Shown here in pieces: positions 52,167 through 62,695 of a stretch of DNA of 64,000 nt. The stretch's first letter is position 1; every line of letters starts with the position of its first letter. The position numbers were made by a program, and so were the translations under genes. Source of the DNA: Superficieibacter electus (GTDB lineage Bacteria > Pseudomonadota > Gammaproteobacteria > Enterobacterales > Enterobacteriaceae). The notes below the pieces were generated by a model. That model did no database searches. It was not told the origin of the DNA and saw nothing but the letters and a program-made list of their open reading frames with translations. The stretch spans positions 1-64,000 of the forward strand of contig NZ_PQGD01000024.1 of the NCBI RefSeq assembly GCF_002915575.1. Reading direction: 5' to 3'.

Positions 52167-54524
52167 TCAAAATAGCCCCAGTTGCCCCGTCACTAGTGTA
52201 GCAAAATTATCATCCATAAAGGGGAGTATTCCCTCGGCGACTGGCTCCAGCTGACGGGTGAGATAATGGTCGTAATCCAGCGGCGAATGCTGATAGTCAA
52301 TCGGCTCAGGACCATGAGTGGTCCAGACATATTTTATGGTCCCGCGATTCTGATATTGCGCCGCACGACCGCGCTTCAGATTCTCTTCATCGGCCAGCCG
52401 CGCGGCGCGCACATGTGGCGGTACGTTGCGCTGGTATTCACTCAGCGGGCGGCGCAGACGCTTGCGATAAACCAGCCTGTCGTCCAGCTCGCCCGCCATG
52501 AGTTTATCAATGGTTTCACGCACGAATTCTTTATACGGTTCACGACGAAAAATACGCAGATACAGTTCCTGCTGGAACTGCTGTGCCAGCGGGGTCCAGT
52601 CGGTACGCACGGTTTCCAGCCCTTTAAACACCATGCGCTGTTTGTCGCCTTCCTGAATCAGCCCGGCGTAGCGTTTTTTACTGCCGGTGTCAGCCCCACG
52701 AATCGTCGGCATCAAAAAGCGGCAGAAGTGCGTTTCAAACTCCAGCTCCAGCGCGCTGGTTAAGTGCTCCTTACTCAGTTCAGTCGCCCACCAGTCGTTG
52801 ACCTTTTGCACCAATGTCTGACCAATCTGCGCGGCGTCATCTTCACTGTGGGGACGTTTGAGCCAGACAAAGGTTGAGTCGGTATCGCCGTAAATAACAT
52901 CATAACCTTCAGCCTCAATCAGCGCTTTGGTCTGGCGCATGATCGCATGGCCGCGCATTGTGATCGACGACGCCAGCCGCGGATCGAAAAAGCGGCAGGC
53001 ACTGGTGCCGAGTACACCATAGAAGGCGTTCATGATGATCTTCAGCGCCTGTGACAAAGGCTTATTGCCGTGCCGCTTAGCGTCTTCTCGCCCGTGCCAG
53101 ATCTGGCTGACGATCTCCGGCAGACAGTGCTTGTCACGAGAAAACCACGCGTCAAGAAAACCTTCGGTGCTGTGTTCAGGATCGGGCTGCGCCATCCCTT
53201 CAATTAACCCGACCGGGTCAATCAGGAAGGTGCGGATGATCGACGGATACAGACTTTTATAATCCAGCACCAGCACCGAATCATACAGACCAGGCCGGGA
53301 GTCCATCACATAGCCGCCAGGGCTGGCCTGTGGCGGCACCGAACCCATATTTGGCGCGACGTATCCGGCGCGATGCATACGCGGGAAATAAAGATGGCTG
53401 AAGGCGGCGACCGAACCGCCGTGGCGATCAACCGGCAGGCCGTTAACCGTCGCCCGCTCCAGCAGGAAGGGCATGATCTCCGTTTTATGGAAAATACGGG
53501 TGACCAGCTCACAGTCTTTGAGGTTATAGGTGGCTAACGCAGGTTTATCTTCGGCGAAACGGCGGTCAATTTCGTCCATCCGGTCCCACGGATTATCAAT
53601 GGATTTCCCTTCGCCCAGCAGCTCGCGCGAGACCGACTCCAGTGAAAAAGAGGAGAAATTCCAGAAGGCCGATTTCAGCGCGTCAATACCGTCAATAATC
53701 ACCCGGCCATTCATTTGTGCGAAAAATACGCCGTTCTTAAAACCGTGTTCACGCCATTCCAGCTCGCTATTACCGCGGCCCAGACGCAGCGGAATGCGAT
53801 AGCGTTCGGCATGTTTTTGCAGCATTCGTAAATCGAATCCCACCACGTTCCAGCCAATCAGCACGTCCGGATCGTGCTCAGCAAACCAGGCGTTAAGTTT
53901 TTCCAGCAGCAGTGGACGACTGGCCACGTACTCAAGGTGAAAATCGAGCGGTGGGTCCTCGCCGTCAGGTTGACCCAGCATATACACCACCCGCTGACCG
54001 CAGCCCTCAAGGCCGATGCAATACAGTTCGCCGTGGCGGGTGGTTTCAATATCCAGCGATACCCATTTCAATGGTGGCCGATAGTGCGGATTGGGCTTCA
54101 GGCGGGCGTTGATCAGTGCGCCATTCTGCTCTTCACCGTCAACCCAAACGGGCGCAGTAATAAACCGTTCCATCAGGAAGCGCTCAGGCGGGCGCACGTC
54201 GGCTTCATAGACCGTCACGCCATTCTCACGCAGTCGTTTTTCGTAATTCATCAACTGGCGGTGCGAGCGACAATACAGGCCGTAAACCGGGCGGCGGTGA
54301 AAATCTTTTAGCTCAAGCGGGGTCAGTCGATAGCCGTGTTCGCCGCTGAGTACCTGTTGCGCGCGGGCAACATGGTCGGCAGGAATAAAGGCAACGGACT
54401 CCTGCGGCGGCAGCGTAATGTGCAGGGGACCGTCATCTGTCGCCAGCCAGAATGTGACCTCCGTGCCCTGCGGGGTATCCCGCCAGTGCCGGGTTAAAAT
54501 AAAGCCTTCTCGCGCCTGCGCCAC
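52167..54524 (-). CDS. polB: DNA polymerase II
   Basis: This 785-residue family B polymerase acts in SOS replication restart and translesion synthesis. The 3'-5' exonuclease motif is [11 protein letters not shown], and the polymerase motifs are [11 protein letters not shown] and [11 protein letters not shown], with the conserved aspartates. The length is close to that of E. coli (783); two extra residues follow the start ([11 protein letters not shown]). A LexA-like box and a TATAAT lie just upstream, inside the end of the preceding gene, consistent with SOS induction. Confidence 0.97.
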   Translation of the reverse strand: MAQAREGFILTRHWRDTPQGTEVTFWLATDDGPLHITLPPQESVAFIPADHVARAQQVLSGEHGYRLTPLELKDFHRRPVYGLYCRSHRQLMNYEKRLRENGVTVYEADVRPPERFLMERFITAPVWVDGEEQNGALINARLKPNPHYRPPLKWVSLDIETTRHGELYCIGLEGCGQRVVYMLGQPDGEDPPLDFHLEYVASRPLLLEKLNAWFAEHDPDVLIGWNVVGFDLRMLQKHAERYRIPLRLGRGNSELEWREHGFKNGVFFAQMNGRVIIDGIDALKSAFWNFSSFSLESVSRELLGEGKSIDNPWDRMDEIDRRFAEDKPALATYNLKDCELVTRIFHKTEIMPFLLERATVNGLPVDRHGGSVAAFSHLYFPRMHRAGYVAPNMGSVPPQASPGGYVMDSRPGLYDSVLVLDYKSLYPSIIRTFLIDPVGLIEGMAQPDPEHSTEGFLDAWFSRDKHCLPEIVSQIWHGREDAKRHGNKPLSQALKIIMNAFYGVLGTSACRFFDPRLASSITMRGHAIMRQTKALIEAEGYDVIYGDTDSTFVWLKRPHSEDDAAQIGQTLVQKVNDWWATELSKEHLTSALELEFETHFCRFLMPTIRGADTGSKKRYAGLIQEGDKQRMVFKGLETVRTDWTPLAQQFQQELYLRIFRREPYKEFVRETIDKLMAGELDDRLVYRKRLRRPLSEYQRNVPPHVRAARLADEENLKRGRAAQYQNRGTIKYVWTTHGPEPIDYQHSPLDYDHYLTRQLEPVAEGILPFMDDNFATLVTGQLGLF

Positions 54525-54554
54525 GCTCAGTTCCTGTCCGCTAAAGTCAGACGT

Positions 54555-54597
54555 AATTATAACCTGTTTTGGCGTCAGGTACTGACTTTTTGTACAG
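54555..54597 (-). promoter_or_regulatory. polB promoter with LexA-like box
   Basis: On the minus strand CTGTACAAAAAGTCAG (54597-54582) differs at one position from the LexA core CTGT-N8-ACAG, and TATAAT lies at 54561-54556. polB (dinA) is LexA-controlled in E. coli. The box overlaps the last codons of the neighbouring SanA-like gene. Confidence 0.55.
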
Positions 54598-55198
54598 CGG
54601 TTTGCGGCATCAGACGATAAATACGATAACCGGTATACCAGAGCGATTCACGTGTCAGCATGGAAAGACGCGTCGACCAGCTTCGGTATAGTGAACCCGG
54701 CGCGGGGGAGGACCAGGCCTGAATATCGTTATCCCAGGCGATAAGCATTAAACGATACATATGCAGCGGGTCGCTAACCATCAACGCGGTGGTTAACTGG
54801 TGCGCCTGCATTAATGCTTTGGCATTCTGGACATTATCGCGGGTTTTTGTCGAGGTTTCTTCAGTCAGAATGGCAGAGGCGGGAATGCCCTGTTCAAGCA
54901 AATACTGGCGGGCGATGGCGGCGTCAGCGTGCTGTGCATGCGCGCTAAGCCCACCCGTTAAAATATTGATCCGCACCAGTCCTTCTTGCCAAAGATGAAT
55001 AGCGTGATCGAGGCGCGCCTGAAAGACCGGGGAAGGGCGCTCCCCCTCGACGCCAGCGCCGGCCACAATCGCGCAGTCAGCCTTTTGCGTTTGATCCTGC
55101 TGGCTGAAGTGGTAAATCGCGACGGCGTTGTAAATAAATACGATAGCGATGAGTACAAGAATAAGTCCTGCCCCCCGGCCTGCATATTTCAGTTTCAT
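54575..55198 (-). CDS. DUF218 (SanA/YdcF-like) membrane protein
   Basis: This 207-residue protein has one N-terminal membrane anchor (about 8-30, [17 protein letters not shown]) and a periplasmic or cytoplasmic DUF218 domain with the motifs [52 protein letters not shown] and [10 protein letters not shown]. Members such as SanA, ElyC and YdcF are linked to envelope integrity; the catalytic activity is unresolved. It sits upstream of polB in the same direction, where E. coli has araD directly. It is an extra gene relative to E. coli. Confidence 0.82.
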   Translation of the reverse strand: MKLKYAGRGAGLILVLIAIVFIYNAVAIYHFSQQDQTQKADCAIVAGAGVEGERPSPVFQARLDHAIHLWQEGLVRINILTGGLSAHAQHADAAIARQYLLEQGIPASAILTEETSTKTRDNVQNAKALMQAHQLTTALMVSDPLHMYRLMLIAWDNDIQAWSSPAPGSLYRSWSTRLSMLTRESLWYTGYRIYRLMPQTAVQKVST

Positions 55199-55325
55199 CT
55201 CTGCTTGTCCTTACTGCATTACTCTGCCTGAAATTGACCCGGGTTATCTTTGCATAAAAAAGCGATGTGGTCACAAAATAGCGGATATTGGTCGAAAACC
55301 ATTTCTTCAGCGGCAGCACTGGAGC

Positions 55326-55733
55326 CTAAATAAAAAGCTGTTTTTTGCCATTAGTTTCAAGCACCGTTAAAAAGCATTTTTTATTTATAGGATGAATATT
55401 TGGTGTTAACCGCAACGTCTGAATATCGTTCAGCGCCCAGCTTTGGTTATCGATACTCAGCCGGCCCGGCGCGATAACGATCTCCGCTGGCGTCGTCGAT
55501 TTTCGCCAGCAGGCCCAGCCATAAACTGGCACCAGGAAAAGAAGCTCGCCTGCCAGCGTGACGATAATGCCTGTTACGATCATCTCAATGATAGGCAGCC
55601 CCAGAAAACAGGCAATGATGACTAAAAACAGTATGCTGCACGGAATGGTGGCGATGGGAAAATAGTTATCTTTTATTAATGATTTCGTAATGATTGATTT
55701 ATTTAATGTATATTTAGTTTCCGTCATTATCAT
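55326..55733 (-). CDS. Small membrane protein of unknown function
   Basis: This 135-residue protein has two hydrophobic segments (about residues 27-45 and 50-72) followed by a polar beta-rich C-terminus (AEIVIAPGRLSIDNQSWALN), an arrangement seen in PH-domain-like membrane proteins. I recognise no named family. The ATG at 55733 has GGAG 3 bases upstream and a second ATG two codons later with better spacing, so the start is uncertain by two residues. It lies between the SanA-like gene and araD. Confidence 0.6.
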   Translation of the reverse strand: MIMTETKYTLNKSIITKSLIKDNYFPIATIPCSILFLVIIACFLGLPIIEMIVTGIIVTLAGELLFLVPVYGWACWRKSTTPAEIVIAPGRLSIDNQSWALNDIQTLRLTPNIHPINKKCFLTVLETNGKKQLFI

Positions 55734-55908
55734 TATCTCCGTTCTGACGGCACTAAAATAGCATGATTAACGTAATGGCAAAATAAGCCGGTTAATGCAG
55801 GAGCATAACAAGGTGAGCGTTGTGGATAAGAGACATGATTATTCGGCGCTATGGGCATTAGGGCATGATGCCGCCGGAAAATAGCTTCTCCGACGGCTCC
55901 GGTGTTAA

Positions 55909-56604
55909 TTATTGCCCGTAATACGCCTTCGCCCCATGCTTGCGAAGATAGTGCTTATCCAGCAGGGTTTGCTGCATGTCCGGCAACTGTGGCGCGAGCT
56001 GGCGGCAGAAGATGCCCATATAGGCGACTTCTTCCAGCACAATGGCGTTGTGCACCGCATCGTCGGCGTTTTTTCCCCATGCGAACGGACCGTGGGAATG
56101 GACCAGCACACCCGGCATTTGCGCGGCGTCAATGCCCTGTTTTTCAAAGGTTTCAACGATAACGTTGCCGGTTTCCCATTCGTACTCGCCGTTAATTTCA
56201 GCGTCGGTCATTTTACGCGTGCAGGGAATAGTGCCGTAGAAATAGTCGGCGTGGGTGGTGCCGGTAGCCGGAATGGACTGTCCTGCCTGCGCCCAGATGG
56301 TCGCGTGGCGCGAATGAGTATGCACGATGCCGCCGATGGTCGGGAAGGCCTGATAGAGCAGGCGGTGAGTGGGGGTGTCGGAAGACGGTTTTTTCGTACC
56401 GTCAACGACCTCGCCGGTATCGATGCTGACCACCACCATATCCTCGGCCGTCATCACGCTATAATCGACGCCGGAAGGTTTGATCACAAACACGCCGCGC
56501 TCGCGATCGACGGCGCTGACGTTACCCCAGGTAAGGGTGACCAGGTTGTGTTTTGGCAGGGCCAGATTTGCCTCCAGCACCTGACGTTTGAGATCGTCTA
56601 ACAT
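55909..56604 (-). CDS. araD: L-ribulose-5-phosphate 4-epimerase
   Basis: This 231-residue zinc enzyme converts L-ribulose-5-phosphate to D-xylulose-5-phosphate, the last step of L-arabinose breakdown. Zinc ligands are in [13 protein letters not shown] and [12 protein letters not shown], and the N-terminal [10 protein letters not shown] motif is intact. The start at 56604 ([11 protein letters not shown]) has GGAG 6 bases upstream; the frame upstream adds four residues only. It is the last gene of araBAD, separated from araA by a REP pair. Confidence 0.97.
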   Translation of the reverse strand: MLDDLKRQVLEANLALPKHNLVTLTWGNVSAVDRERGVFVIKPSGVDYSVMTAEDMVVVSIDTGEVVDGTKKPSSDTPTHRLLYQAFPTIGGIVHTHSRHATIWAQAGQSIPATGTTHADYFYGTIPCTRKMTDAEINGEYEWETGNVIVETFEKQGIDAAQMPGVLVHSHGPFAWGKNADDAVHNAIVLEEVAYMGIFCRQLAPQLPDMQQTLLDKHYLRKHGAKAYYGQ

Positions 56605-56616
56605 GTTGGTCTCCAT

Positions 56617-56708
56617 GCCGGATGGCGCTGCGCTTATCCGGCCTGTGGATGGTGGTTTTCATAACGAACAACGCGTCACAGGCCCGGTAAGCGAAGCGCC
56701 ACCGGGCA
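56617..56708. repeat. REP pair between araA and araD
   Basis: GCCGGATGGCGCTGCGCTTA with TCCGGCCTG (56617-56645) and the inverted CAGGCCCGGTAAGCGAAGCG with CCACCGGGCA (56679-56708) form a BIME-like inverted pair inside the araBAD operon. It may lower araD expression relative to araBA. Confidence 0.82.
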
Positions 56709-56714
56709 TTGCGG

Positions 56715-58217
56715 TTAGCGTTTTGAGCCGAAATAAACTTCGTTCCAGCGCAGCGCGTCTTTAAACGCGGGCAGGCGGGTGTCGTTGTCGATGACGGCAA
56801 TCTCAATGTCGTGCAGCTCGGTAAACTGGCGCATATCGTCCAGCGTCAGCGCGTGGCTGAAAACGGTGTGGTGCGCGCCACCGGCGATGATCCACGCTTC
56901 TGAGGCGGTCGGGAGGTCCGGCTGGGCTTTCCACAGGGCGTTCGCCACCGGCAGTTTCGGCAGATCGTGCGGGGTTTCGACGGAATCAACACAGTTGACC
57001 AGCAGGCGGAAACGATCGCCGAGATCGATAAGGCTCGCCGCAATCGCCGGGCCGGTTTTGGTGTTGAAAATCAGACGCGCCGGATCGGCCTTGCCACCGA
57101 TACCCAGTGGCTTAACCTCAAGGATCGGTTTTTCATCGACGGCGATGCTCGGACACACTTCAAGCATATGTGAGCCGAGCACCAGATCGTTACCCTTCTC
57201 AAAGTGGTAGGTGTAATCCTCCATAAATGAGGTGCCGCCCTGCAGACCGGTTGACATCACCTTCATGATGCGTAGCAGAGCGGCGGTTTTCCAGTCGCCT
57301 TCGCCCGCAAAGCCGTAGCCCTGCTGCATCAGGCGCTGCACGGCGAGCCCCGGAAGCTGCTTCAGGCCGTGTAAATCTTCAAAGGTGGTGGTGAACGCGT
57401 GGAAACCGCCTTCTTCGAGAAAGCGCTTCATCCCCAGCTCAATACGCGCTGCGTCGATCACGTGCTGCCGTTTGTCGCCGTGGATTTGCGCCGCTTCCGT
57501 CAGGCGATAACTGCTTTCGTACTCATCGACCAGGGCGCTAATATCACCGTCGCTCACGGCATTGACGACCTGAACCAGATCGCCCACCGCCCAGGTATTC
57601 ACCGAGAAGCCGAATTTAATCTGTGCCGCGACTTTATCGCCGTCGGTCACCGCCACTTCACGCATATTGTCGCCAAAGCGGCACACTTTCAGATGGCGGG
57701 TATCCTGCTTCGACACCGCCTGACGCATCCACGCGCCGATACGCTGATGAGCGTCTTTATCCTGCCAGTGGCCGGTCACCACGCTGTGCTGTAAACGCAT
57801 CCGCGCGCCGATAAAGCCGAACTCGCGGCCGCCGTGCGCGGTCTGGTTGAGGTTCATAAAGTCCATATCAATGCTGTCCCACGGCAGGGCGGCATTGAAC
57901 TGGGTATGGAATTGCAGCAGCGGCTTATTAAGAATGGTCAGTCCGTTGATCCACATTTTTGCCGGTGAAAACGTATGCAGCCAGACCATCAGGCCCGCGC
58001 ATTTATCGTCGTAGTTGGCATCGCGGCAGATAGCGGTGATTTCATCCGGCGAAGTCCCCAGTGGTTTCAGGACCAGTTTGCACGGCAAATTACCTTCATT
58101 GTTCAGCGCATTCACCACGTGCTCCGCGTGCTGCGTTACCTGGCGCAGGGTTTCCGGGCCGTAAAGATGCTGGCTGCCAATTACAAACCATACTTCATAG
58201 TTATTAAAAATCGTCAT
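56715..58217 (-). CDS. araA: L-arabinose isomerase
   Basis: This 500-residue manganese-dependent isomerase converts L-arabinose to L-ribulose. The sequence is collinear with E. coli AraA from [20 protein letters not shown] to [10 protein letters not shown], including the active-site region [15 protein letters not shown] and the metal-site glutamate in [13 protein letters not shown]. The start at 58217 is taken by homology; an upstream ATG two codons away is also possible. It follows araB by 10 bp. Confidence 0.97.
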   Translation of the reverse strand: MTIFNNYEVWFVIGSQHLYGPETLRQVTQHAEHVVNALNNEGNLPCKLVLKPLGTSPDEITAICRDANYDDKCAGLMVWLHTFSPAKMWINGLTILNKPLLQFHTQFNAALPWDSIDMDFMNLNQTAHGGREFGFIGARMRLQHSVVTGHWQDKDAHQRIGAWMRQAVSKQDTRHLKVCRFGDNMREVAVTDGDKVAAQIKFGFSVNTWAVGDLVQVVNAVSDGDISALVDEYESSYRLTEAAQIHGDKRQHVIDAARIELGMKRFLEEGGFHAFTTTFEDLHGLKQLPGLAVQRLMQQGYGFAGEGDWKTAALLRIMKVMSTGLQGGTSFMEDYTYHFEKGNDLVLGSHMLEVCPSIAVDEKPILEVKPLGIGGKADPARLIFNTKTGPAIAASLIDLGDRFRLLVNCVDSVETPHDLPKLPVANALWKAQPDLPTASEAWIIAGGAHHTVFSHALTLDDMRQFTELHDIEIAVIDNDTRLPAFKDALRWNEVYFGSKR

Positions 58218-58227
58218 TGTCATGTCC

Positions 58228-59937
58228 TTAACAGGTCAGAGATGTCTGGTGAGCCGGGGCAGGTTGTTGCGGCGCGGCTTCGGGAAGGTAATGCTGCTCG
58301 GCGCTGACCGCCCACTGCTGATAGCGGCGATAGAGCTGTTCAAAACGTTGCGCCTGCTGAGGACGCGGTTGCAGGGTAATTTCGACGGCGCTGGCCATAC
58401 TTGCCTGTGCAGCAGGGATATCGGTATGCACGCCTGCCGCGACGGCGGCGAAAATCGCCGCGCCCAGCGCACAGCACTGATCGGAGGCTACGATTTGCAG
58501 TGGCCGGTTCAGCACGTCGCAGCAGGCCTGCATAATCACCGGGTTTTTACGCGCGATGCCACCGAGAGCCATTACGTTATTGACCGCAATTCCCTGTTCG
58601 GTAAAGCATTCCATAATGGCGCGTGCGCCAAAGGCAGTAGCGGCAATCAGACCGCCAAACAGCGCGGGAGCGTCCGTCGCCAGGTTCAGATCGGTAATCA
58701 CCCCTTTCAGTCGCTGGTTGGCATTCGGCGTGCGACGACCGTTAAACCAGTCGAGTATTACCGGCAGGTGATCGAGTGAGGGATTTTTGGCCCACGCCTC
58801 GGTGAGCGCCGGGAGCAACTGCTTCTGGCTGGCGTGAATGTGCTCTTTCAGTTCAGGATGCTGCGCGGCGAGTTGTTGCAGCGGCCAGCCGAGAATGCGG
58901 CCAAACCACGCGTAAATATCGCCAAACGCCGATTGCCCGGCTTCCATGCCGATAAAATCAGGCACCACGCTGCCGTCAACCTGACCGCAGATACCTTTCA
59001 CCGCGCGGTCGCCGACGCTGGGTTTGTCAGCGATCAGAATGTCACAGGTAGAGGTACCGATCACTTTAACCAGCGTATTGGGCTGCGCACCCGCGCCCAC
59101 AGCGCCCATATGGCAGTCAAACGCGCCGCCAGAGATAACCACGCTTTGCGGCAGGCCAAGACGCTGCGCCCATTCCGCGCTCAGGTTGCCCACCGGCACA
59201 TCTGCCGTGTACGTTTCGCTGAACATCGGGTACGTCAGATGGCGGTTGAGCAGAGGATCAAGTTCGTCAAAGAAACTGGCTGGCGGCAGTCCGCCCCAGC
59301 CTTCATGCCACAGTGATTTATGCCCGGCACTGCAGCGGCCGCGACGGATGTCGGCAGGGCGCGTGGTGCCGGAAAGCAGGGCAGGCACCCAGTCGCATAG
59401 CTCAATCCACGAGGCCGCCGCCTCTGCCACCGCGCTGTCCTCGCGCGTCACATGAAGAATTTTGGCCCAGAACCATTCGCTGGAGTAAATGCCGCCAATA
59501 TAGCGCGAGTAGTCTTCTTTGCCCGGCGTATGGCACAGGCGGGTGATTTCTTCGGCTTCTTCCACCGAGGTATGATCTTTCCACAACACGAACATCGCGT
59601 TCGGGTTGTCGGCAAATTCCGCTCGCAGCGCCAGCACGTGTCCTTGTGCATCAATGGGGGCCGGGGTGGAACCGGTGCTGTCTACGCCAATGCCGACAAC
59701 GTGTTGATGTTGAACGTCTGTTAATTCTGCCAGCACGCTTTTGATTGCAGCTTCCATCGACTCAATATAATCGCGCGGATGGTGACGGAACTGGTTATTC
59801 GGGGCATCGCAATAGCGGCCCTCCTGCCAGCGCGGATACCACTCCACGCTGGTGGCGATTTCCTCGCCAGTGGCGCAATCCACCGCCAGCGCGCGCACAG
59901 AATCACTACCAAAATCGAGGCCAATTGCAATCGCCAT
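58228..59937 (-). CDS. araB: L-ribulokinase
   Basis: This 569-residue FGGY-family carbohydrate kinase phosphorylates L-ribulose. The first ATP-phosphate loop is [14 protein letters not shown], the catalytic Asp is in the [14 protein letters not shown] region, and the C-terminal ATP site includes [11 protein letters not shown]. The length is close to that of E. coli AraB (566). It is the first gene of araBAD, under the promoter at 59973-60067. Confidence 0.97.
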   Translation of the reverse strand: MAIAIGLDFGSDSVRALAVDCATGEEIATSVEWYPRWQEGRYCDAPNNQFRHHPRDYIESMEAAIKSVLAELTDVQHQHVVGIGVDSTGSTPAPIDAQGHVLALRAEFADNPNAMFVLWKDHTSVEEAEEITRLCHTPGKEDYSRYIGGIYSSEWFWAKILHVTREDSAVAEAAASWIELCDWVPALLSGTTRPADIRRGRCSAGHKSLWHEGWGGLPPASFFDELDPLLNRHLTYPMFSETYTADVPVGNLSAEWAQRLGLPQSVVISGGAFDCHMGAVGAGAQPNTLVKVIGTSTCDILIADKPSVGDRAVKGICGQVDGSVVPDFIGMEAGQSAFGDIYAWFGRILGWPLQQLAAQHPELKEHIHASQKQLLPALTEAWAKNPSLDHLPVILDWFNGRRTPNANQRLKGVITDLNLATDAPALFGGLIAATAFGARAIMECFTEQGIAVNNVMALGGIARKNPVIMQACCDVLNRPLQIVASDQCCALGAAIFAAVAAGVHTDIPAAQASMASAVEITLQPRPQQAQRFEQLYRRYQQWAVSAEQHYLPEAAPQQPAPAHQTSLTC

Positions 59938-59972
59938 CGTGTTACTCCATCCAGAAAAACAGTGATGGTGAA

Positions 59973-60246
59973 ACAGTAGAGACTGGGGAAAAAAAGCGTC
60001 AGGCCGGAACCGCTAATCTTATGGACAAACCGGCTATAGCATTGCAAAGTGTGACGGCGTGCAAATATTCAATGTGGACTTTTCAACCTTCTTTATAGAC
60101 ACTCTTGTTACGACTTTGAAACTGTCATGTAGCCTTTTAACCGGGGGAAAGCGTCTCCGGAGCGGAGTCAGGGCGGTGACTTCAACATTTTTGTTAATTT
60201 TGCCCGGCGTCGAGTGCATAAAATCACAATATGGACAATTGGTTTC
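59973..60246. promoter_or_regulatory. araBAD/araC divergent control region
   Basis: The region matches the E. coli ara control region element by element. The araBAD -10 is TACTGT on the minus strand (59978-59973). Half-site araI2 is 59999-60015 and araI1 is 60020-60036 (TAGCCGGTTTGTCCATA on the minus strand), 21 bp apart. The CRP site around 60050-60067 (GTGTGACGGCGTGCAAAT) follows, then araO1 around 60070-60110 (TGTGGACTTTTC, TATAGACAC). araO2, the distal loop site, is 60230-60246 (TATGGACAATTGGTTTC). AraC loops O2 to I1 without arabinose and occupies I1-I2 with it. Confidence 0.85.
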
Positions 60247-60274
60247 CTAAACTGTTCTCGGGAGTGTAAAAGTA

Positions 60275-61120
60275 ATGGCTGAAACGCAAAACGATCCTCT
60301 CCTGCCTGGCTATTCATTTAATGCACATCTGGTGGCAGGGTTAACACCTATTGAGGCAGGCGGCTACCTGGATTTCTTTATCGATCGGCCGCTGGGGATG
60401 AAGGGATATATCCTCAACCTGACCGTGCGTGGTGAAGGGGTGATTGATAATCATGGCCAGCGCTTTGTCTGCCGTCCTGGCGATATGTTGCTGTTTCCGC
60501 CAGGCGAAATCCACCATTACGGTCGCCATCCTGAGGCGAAGGAGTGGTATCACCAGTGGGTCTATTTCCGCCCGCGTGCTTACTGGCAGGAGTGGCTGGC
60601 GTGGCCGACCATTTTCGCCCAGACGGGGTTTCATCGGCCGGACGCGTCGCATGAGCCCATGTTTCGCGAGTTATTCGCGCAAATTATTGACGCCGGTCAG
60701 GGAGCCGGGCGCTACTCAGAACTGCTGGCGATCAATTTGCTTGAGCAATTGTTATTGCGTCGCATGGAAGCGGTGAATGAATCCCTGCATCCGCCGCTGG
60801 ATCACCGGGTGCGCGAGGCGTGCCAGTACATCAGCGATCATCTCTCAGACAGCCATTTTGATATTGCCAGCGTTGCGCAGCACGTATGTCTTTCCCCGTC
60901 CCGACTCTCGCATTTGTTCCGCCAGCAGCTTGGCGTCAGCGTATTGAGCTGGCGTGAGGATCAGCGTATCAGCCAGGCGAAATTTCTGCTCAGCACCACC
61001 CGCATGCCGATTGCCAGCGTCGGGCGCAATATTGGCTTTGAAGATCAGCTCTACTTTTCCCGCGTTTTTAAAAAATGCACCGGTGCCAGCCCCAGCGAAT
61101 TCCGTTCGGGATGTGAATAA
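60275..61120 (+). CDS. araC: Arabinose-responsive regulator AraC
   Basis: This 281-residue activator/repressor of arabinose genes has a N-terminal arm and cupin-like arabinose-binding/dimerisation domain (about 1-170), then two helix-turn-helix motifs (about 175-281), including [20 protein letters not shown] and [20 protein letters not shown]. It is collinear with E. coli AraC (292), with a shorter C-terminus. It is divergent from araBAD and autoregulated through araO1. Confidence 0.96.
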   Translation: MAETQNDPLLPGYSFNAHLVAGLTPIEAGGYLDFFIDRPLGMKGYILNLTVRGEGVIDNHGQRFVCRPGDMLLFPPGEIHHYGRHPEAKEWYHQWVYFRPRAYWQEWLAWPTIFAQTGFHRPDASHEPMFRELFAQIIDAGQGAGRYSELLAINLLEQLLLRRMEAVNESLHPPLDHRVREACQYISDHLSDSHFDIASVAQHVCLSPSRLSHLFRQQLGVSVLSWREDQRISQAKFLLSTTRMPIASVGRNIGFEDQLYFSRVFKKCTGASPSEFRSGCE

Positions 61121-61240
61121 AAAGTGAATGATGTGTCCGGATGCTTGTCATAACCGTTAACCTATTCAGACAATTGATAGCTTGACGTCGTATACACCGC
61201 TGCGCAGAATCCCTGCTTCAGAATTCCTGACGGACACCTT

Positions 61241-62017
61241 ATGCAAGCACTGCTGGAACATTTTGTCACTCAATCAGCCAGTTACTCTCTGATTGCCATC
61301 GCGCTGGTCGCGTTTCTTGAATCACTGGCGCTGGTGGGCCTGATTTTGCCGGGCACGGTAATGATGGCCGGGCTGGGCGCATTGATTGGCAGTGGCGAGG
61401 TCAACTTCTGGCAGGCGTGGCTGGCAGGGATTGTCGGCTGTTTGCTGGGCGACTGGATTTCGTTCTGGCTGGGCTGGCGCTTTAAAAAGCCGCTGCACCG
61501 TTGGTCATTTATGAAGAAGAATAAGTCGCTGCTGGATAAAACCGAGCACGCGCTGCATCAACACAGCATGTTTACGATTCTGGTCGGGCGCTTTGTCGGG
61601 CCAACCCGCCCGCTGGTACCGATGGTCGCCGGAATGCTCGATTTGCCGGTCGCGAAATTTGTGGTGCCGAATATTATCGGCTGCCTGTTCTGGCCGCCGG
61701 TGTACTTCCTGCCGGGGATACTTGCCGGGGCGGCAATAGATATTCCAGCTGATGCGCAGAGCAGTGGATTTAAATGGTTACTGCTGACGGCGGGTCTGCT
61801 GCTGTGGATAGGTGCCTGGCTATGCTGGAGACTGTGGCGCAGCGGGAAAAGCGGCAGCAGCCGTCTTTCGCAGCTTTTGCCGAGGGCAAGACTGATCTGG
61901 CTGGCACCGCTGGTCAGTGGCATCGCCGTGGTGGCGCTGGTGGCGGCAATTCGTCATCCTTCCATGCCGGTTTACGCTGACATTTTAGTCCGGGTGGTTA
62001 CCGGCAATCCCCAGTAG
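61241..62017 (+). CDS. yabI: DedA-family inner-membrane protein YabI
   Basis: This 258-residue polytopic protein of the DedA/VTT family is expected to take part in membrane lipid homeostasis or lipid scrambling. The family motifs are [20 protein letters not shown] with the membrane-embedded Glu and [15 protein letters not shown] with the conserved Arg. It lies between araC and the thi operon, as in E. coli. Its 3' end overlaps the convergent thiQ gene by 33 bp. Confidence 0.95.
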   Translation: MQALLEHFVTQSASYSLIAIALVAFLESLALVGLILPGTVMMAGLGALIGSGEVNFWQAWLAGIVGCLLGDWISFWLGWRFKKPLHRWSFMKKNKSLLDKTEHALHQHSMFTILVGRFVGPTRPLVPMVAGMLDLPVAKFVVPNIIGCLFWPPVYFLPGILAGAAIDIPADAQSSGFKWLLLTAGLLLWIGAWLCWRLWRSGKSGSSRLSQLLPRARLIWLAPLVSGIAVVALVAAIRHPSMPVYADILVRVVTGNPQ

Positions 62018-62695
62018 CGAAGATGCCGTCGCGCGACCACTCAGTAACTCGGCGGTTGCGCCGTCCCAGGTGATTCTGCCGTCGGCAATCACCAGCGAGC
62101 GCGTGGCGATACGCGCGGCGTCCTCTACGCTGTGTGAGACCATCAACAGCGTCAGGTGCTGACGGCGGCAGACGTCGCCGACCAGGCTCAACATTTCCTG
62201 GCGCAGCGCCGGATCGAGTGCGGAAAATGGCTCATCCAGCAGCAGTATCGGCTGCTCACGCACCAGGCAGCGAGCCAGTGCCGCCCGCTGACGCTGTCCG
62301 CCTGATAACTCAGAAGGCAGACGATCCAGCAGCGATTCAATTCCCATCTGGCTGGCAATCAATTGCAGTTTTTGCCGTTGTGCTTCGTTCAGCTTCAGTC
62401 CTGGATCTAACCCCAAAGCAATGTTTTGTCGCACGCTAAGATGGCTGAAAAGGTTATTTTCCTGGAACAGCATTGAGACCGGGCGGCGCGCTGGCGGCGT
62501 GTGTGTATGGATCTTATTTTCAATCAGAAGAGTGCCGCTCTGCGGCGTGAGAAAACCCGCAATCAGATTCAGCAGCGTACTTTTCCCCGCGCCGCTCGGA
62601 CCCAGTACCGCGACCTGCTCGCCCTGTTTAATGGAGACGGTGAAGCGCATCGGCAGATGCTGATAAAGCCAGATAACATCAGTAAGTTTCAGCAT
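61985..62695 (-). CDS. thiQ: Thiamin ABC transporter ATP-binding protein
   Basis: This 236-residue ABC ATPase powers uptake of thiamin and thiamin pyrophosphate. Walker A is [12 protein letters not shown], the signature is [15 protein letters not shown], and Walker B is [13 protein letters not shown] place the start at the ATG at 62695 ([11 protein letters not shown]), by homology and because it overlaps the end of thiP by 17 bp; the frame extends upstream to 62923 without support. It is the last gene of thiBPQ. Confidence 0.95.
   Translation of the reverse strand: MLKLTDVIWLYQHLPMRFTVSIKQGEQVAVLGPSGAGKSTLLNLIAGFLTPQSGTLLIENKIHTHTPPARRPVSMLFQENNLFSHLSVRQNIALGLDPGLKLNEAQRQKLQLIASQMGIESLLDRLPSELSGGQRQRAALARCLVREQPILLLDEPFSALDPALRQEMLSLVGDVCRRQHLTLLMVSHSVEDAARIATRSLVIADGRITWDGATAELLSGRATASSLLGIAGNHPD

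Noticed and set aside
61985-62017. The 33-bp overlap of yabI and thiQ as a sign of frameshift
   Set aside because: Both reading frames end naturally, and the same convergent overlap is expected from the E. coli arrangement.
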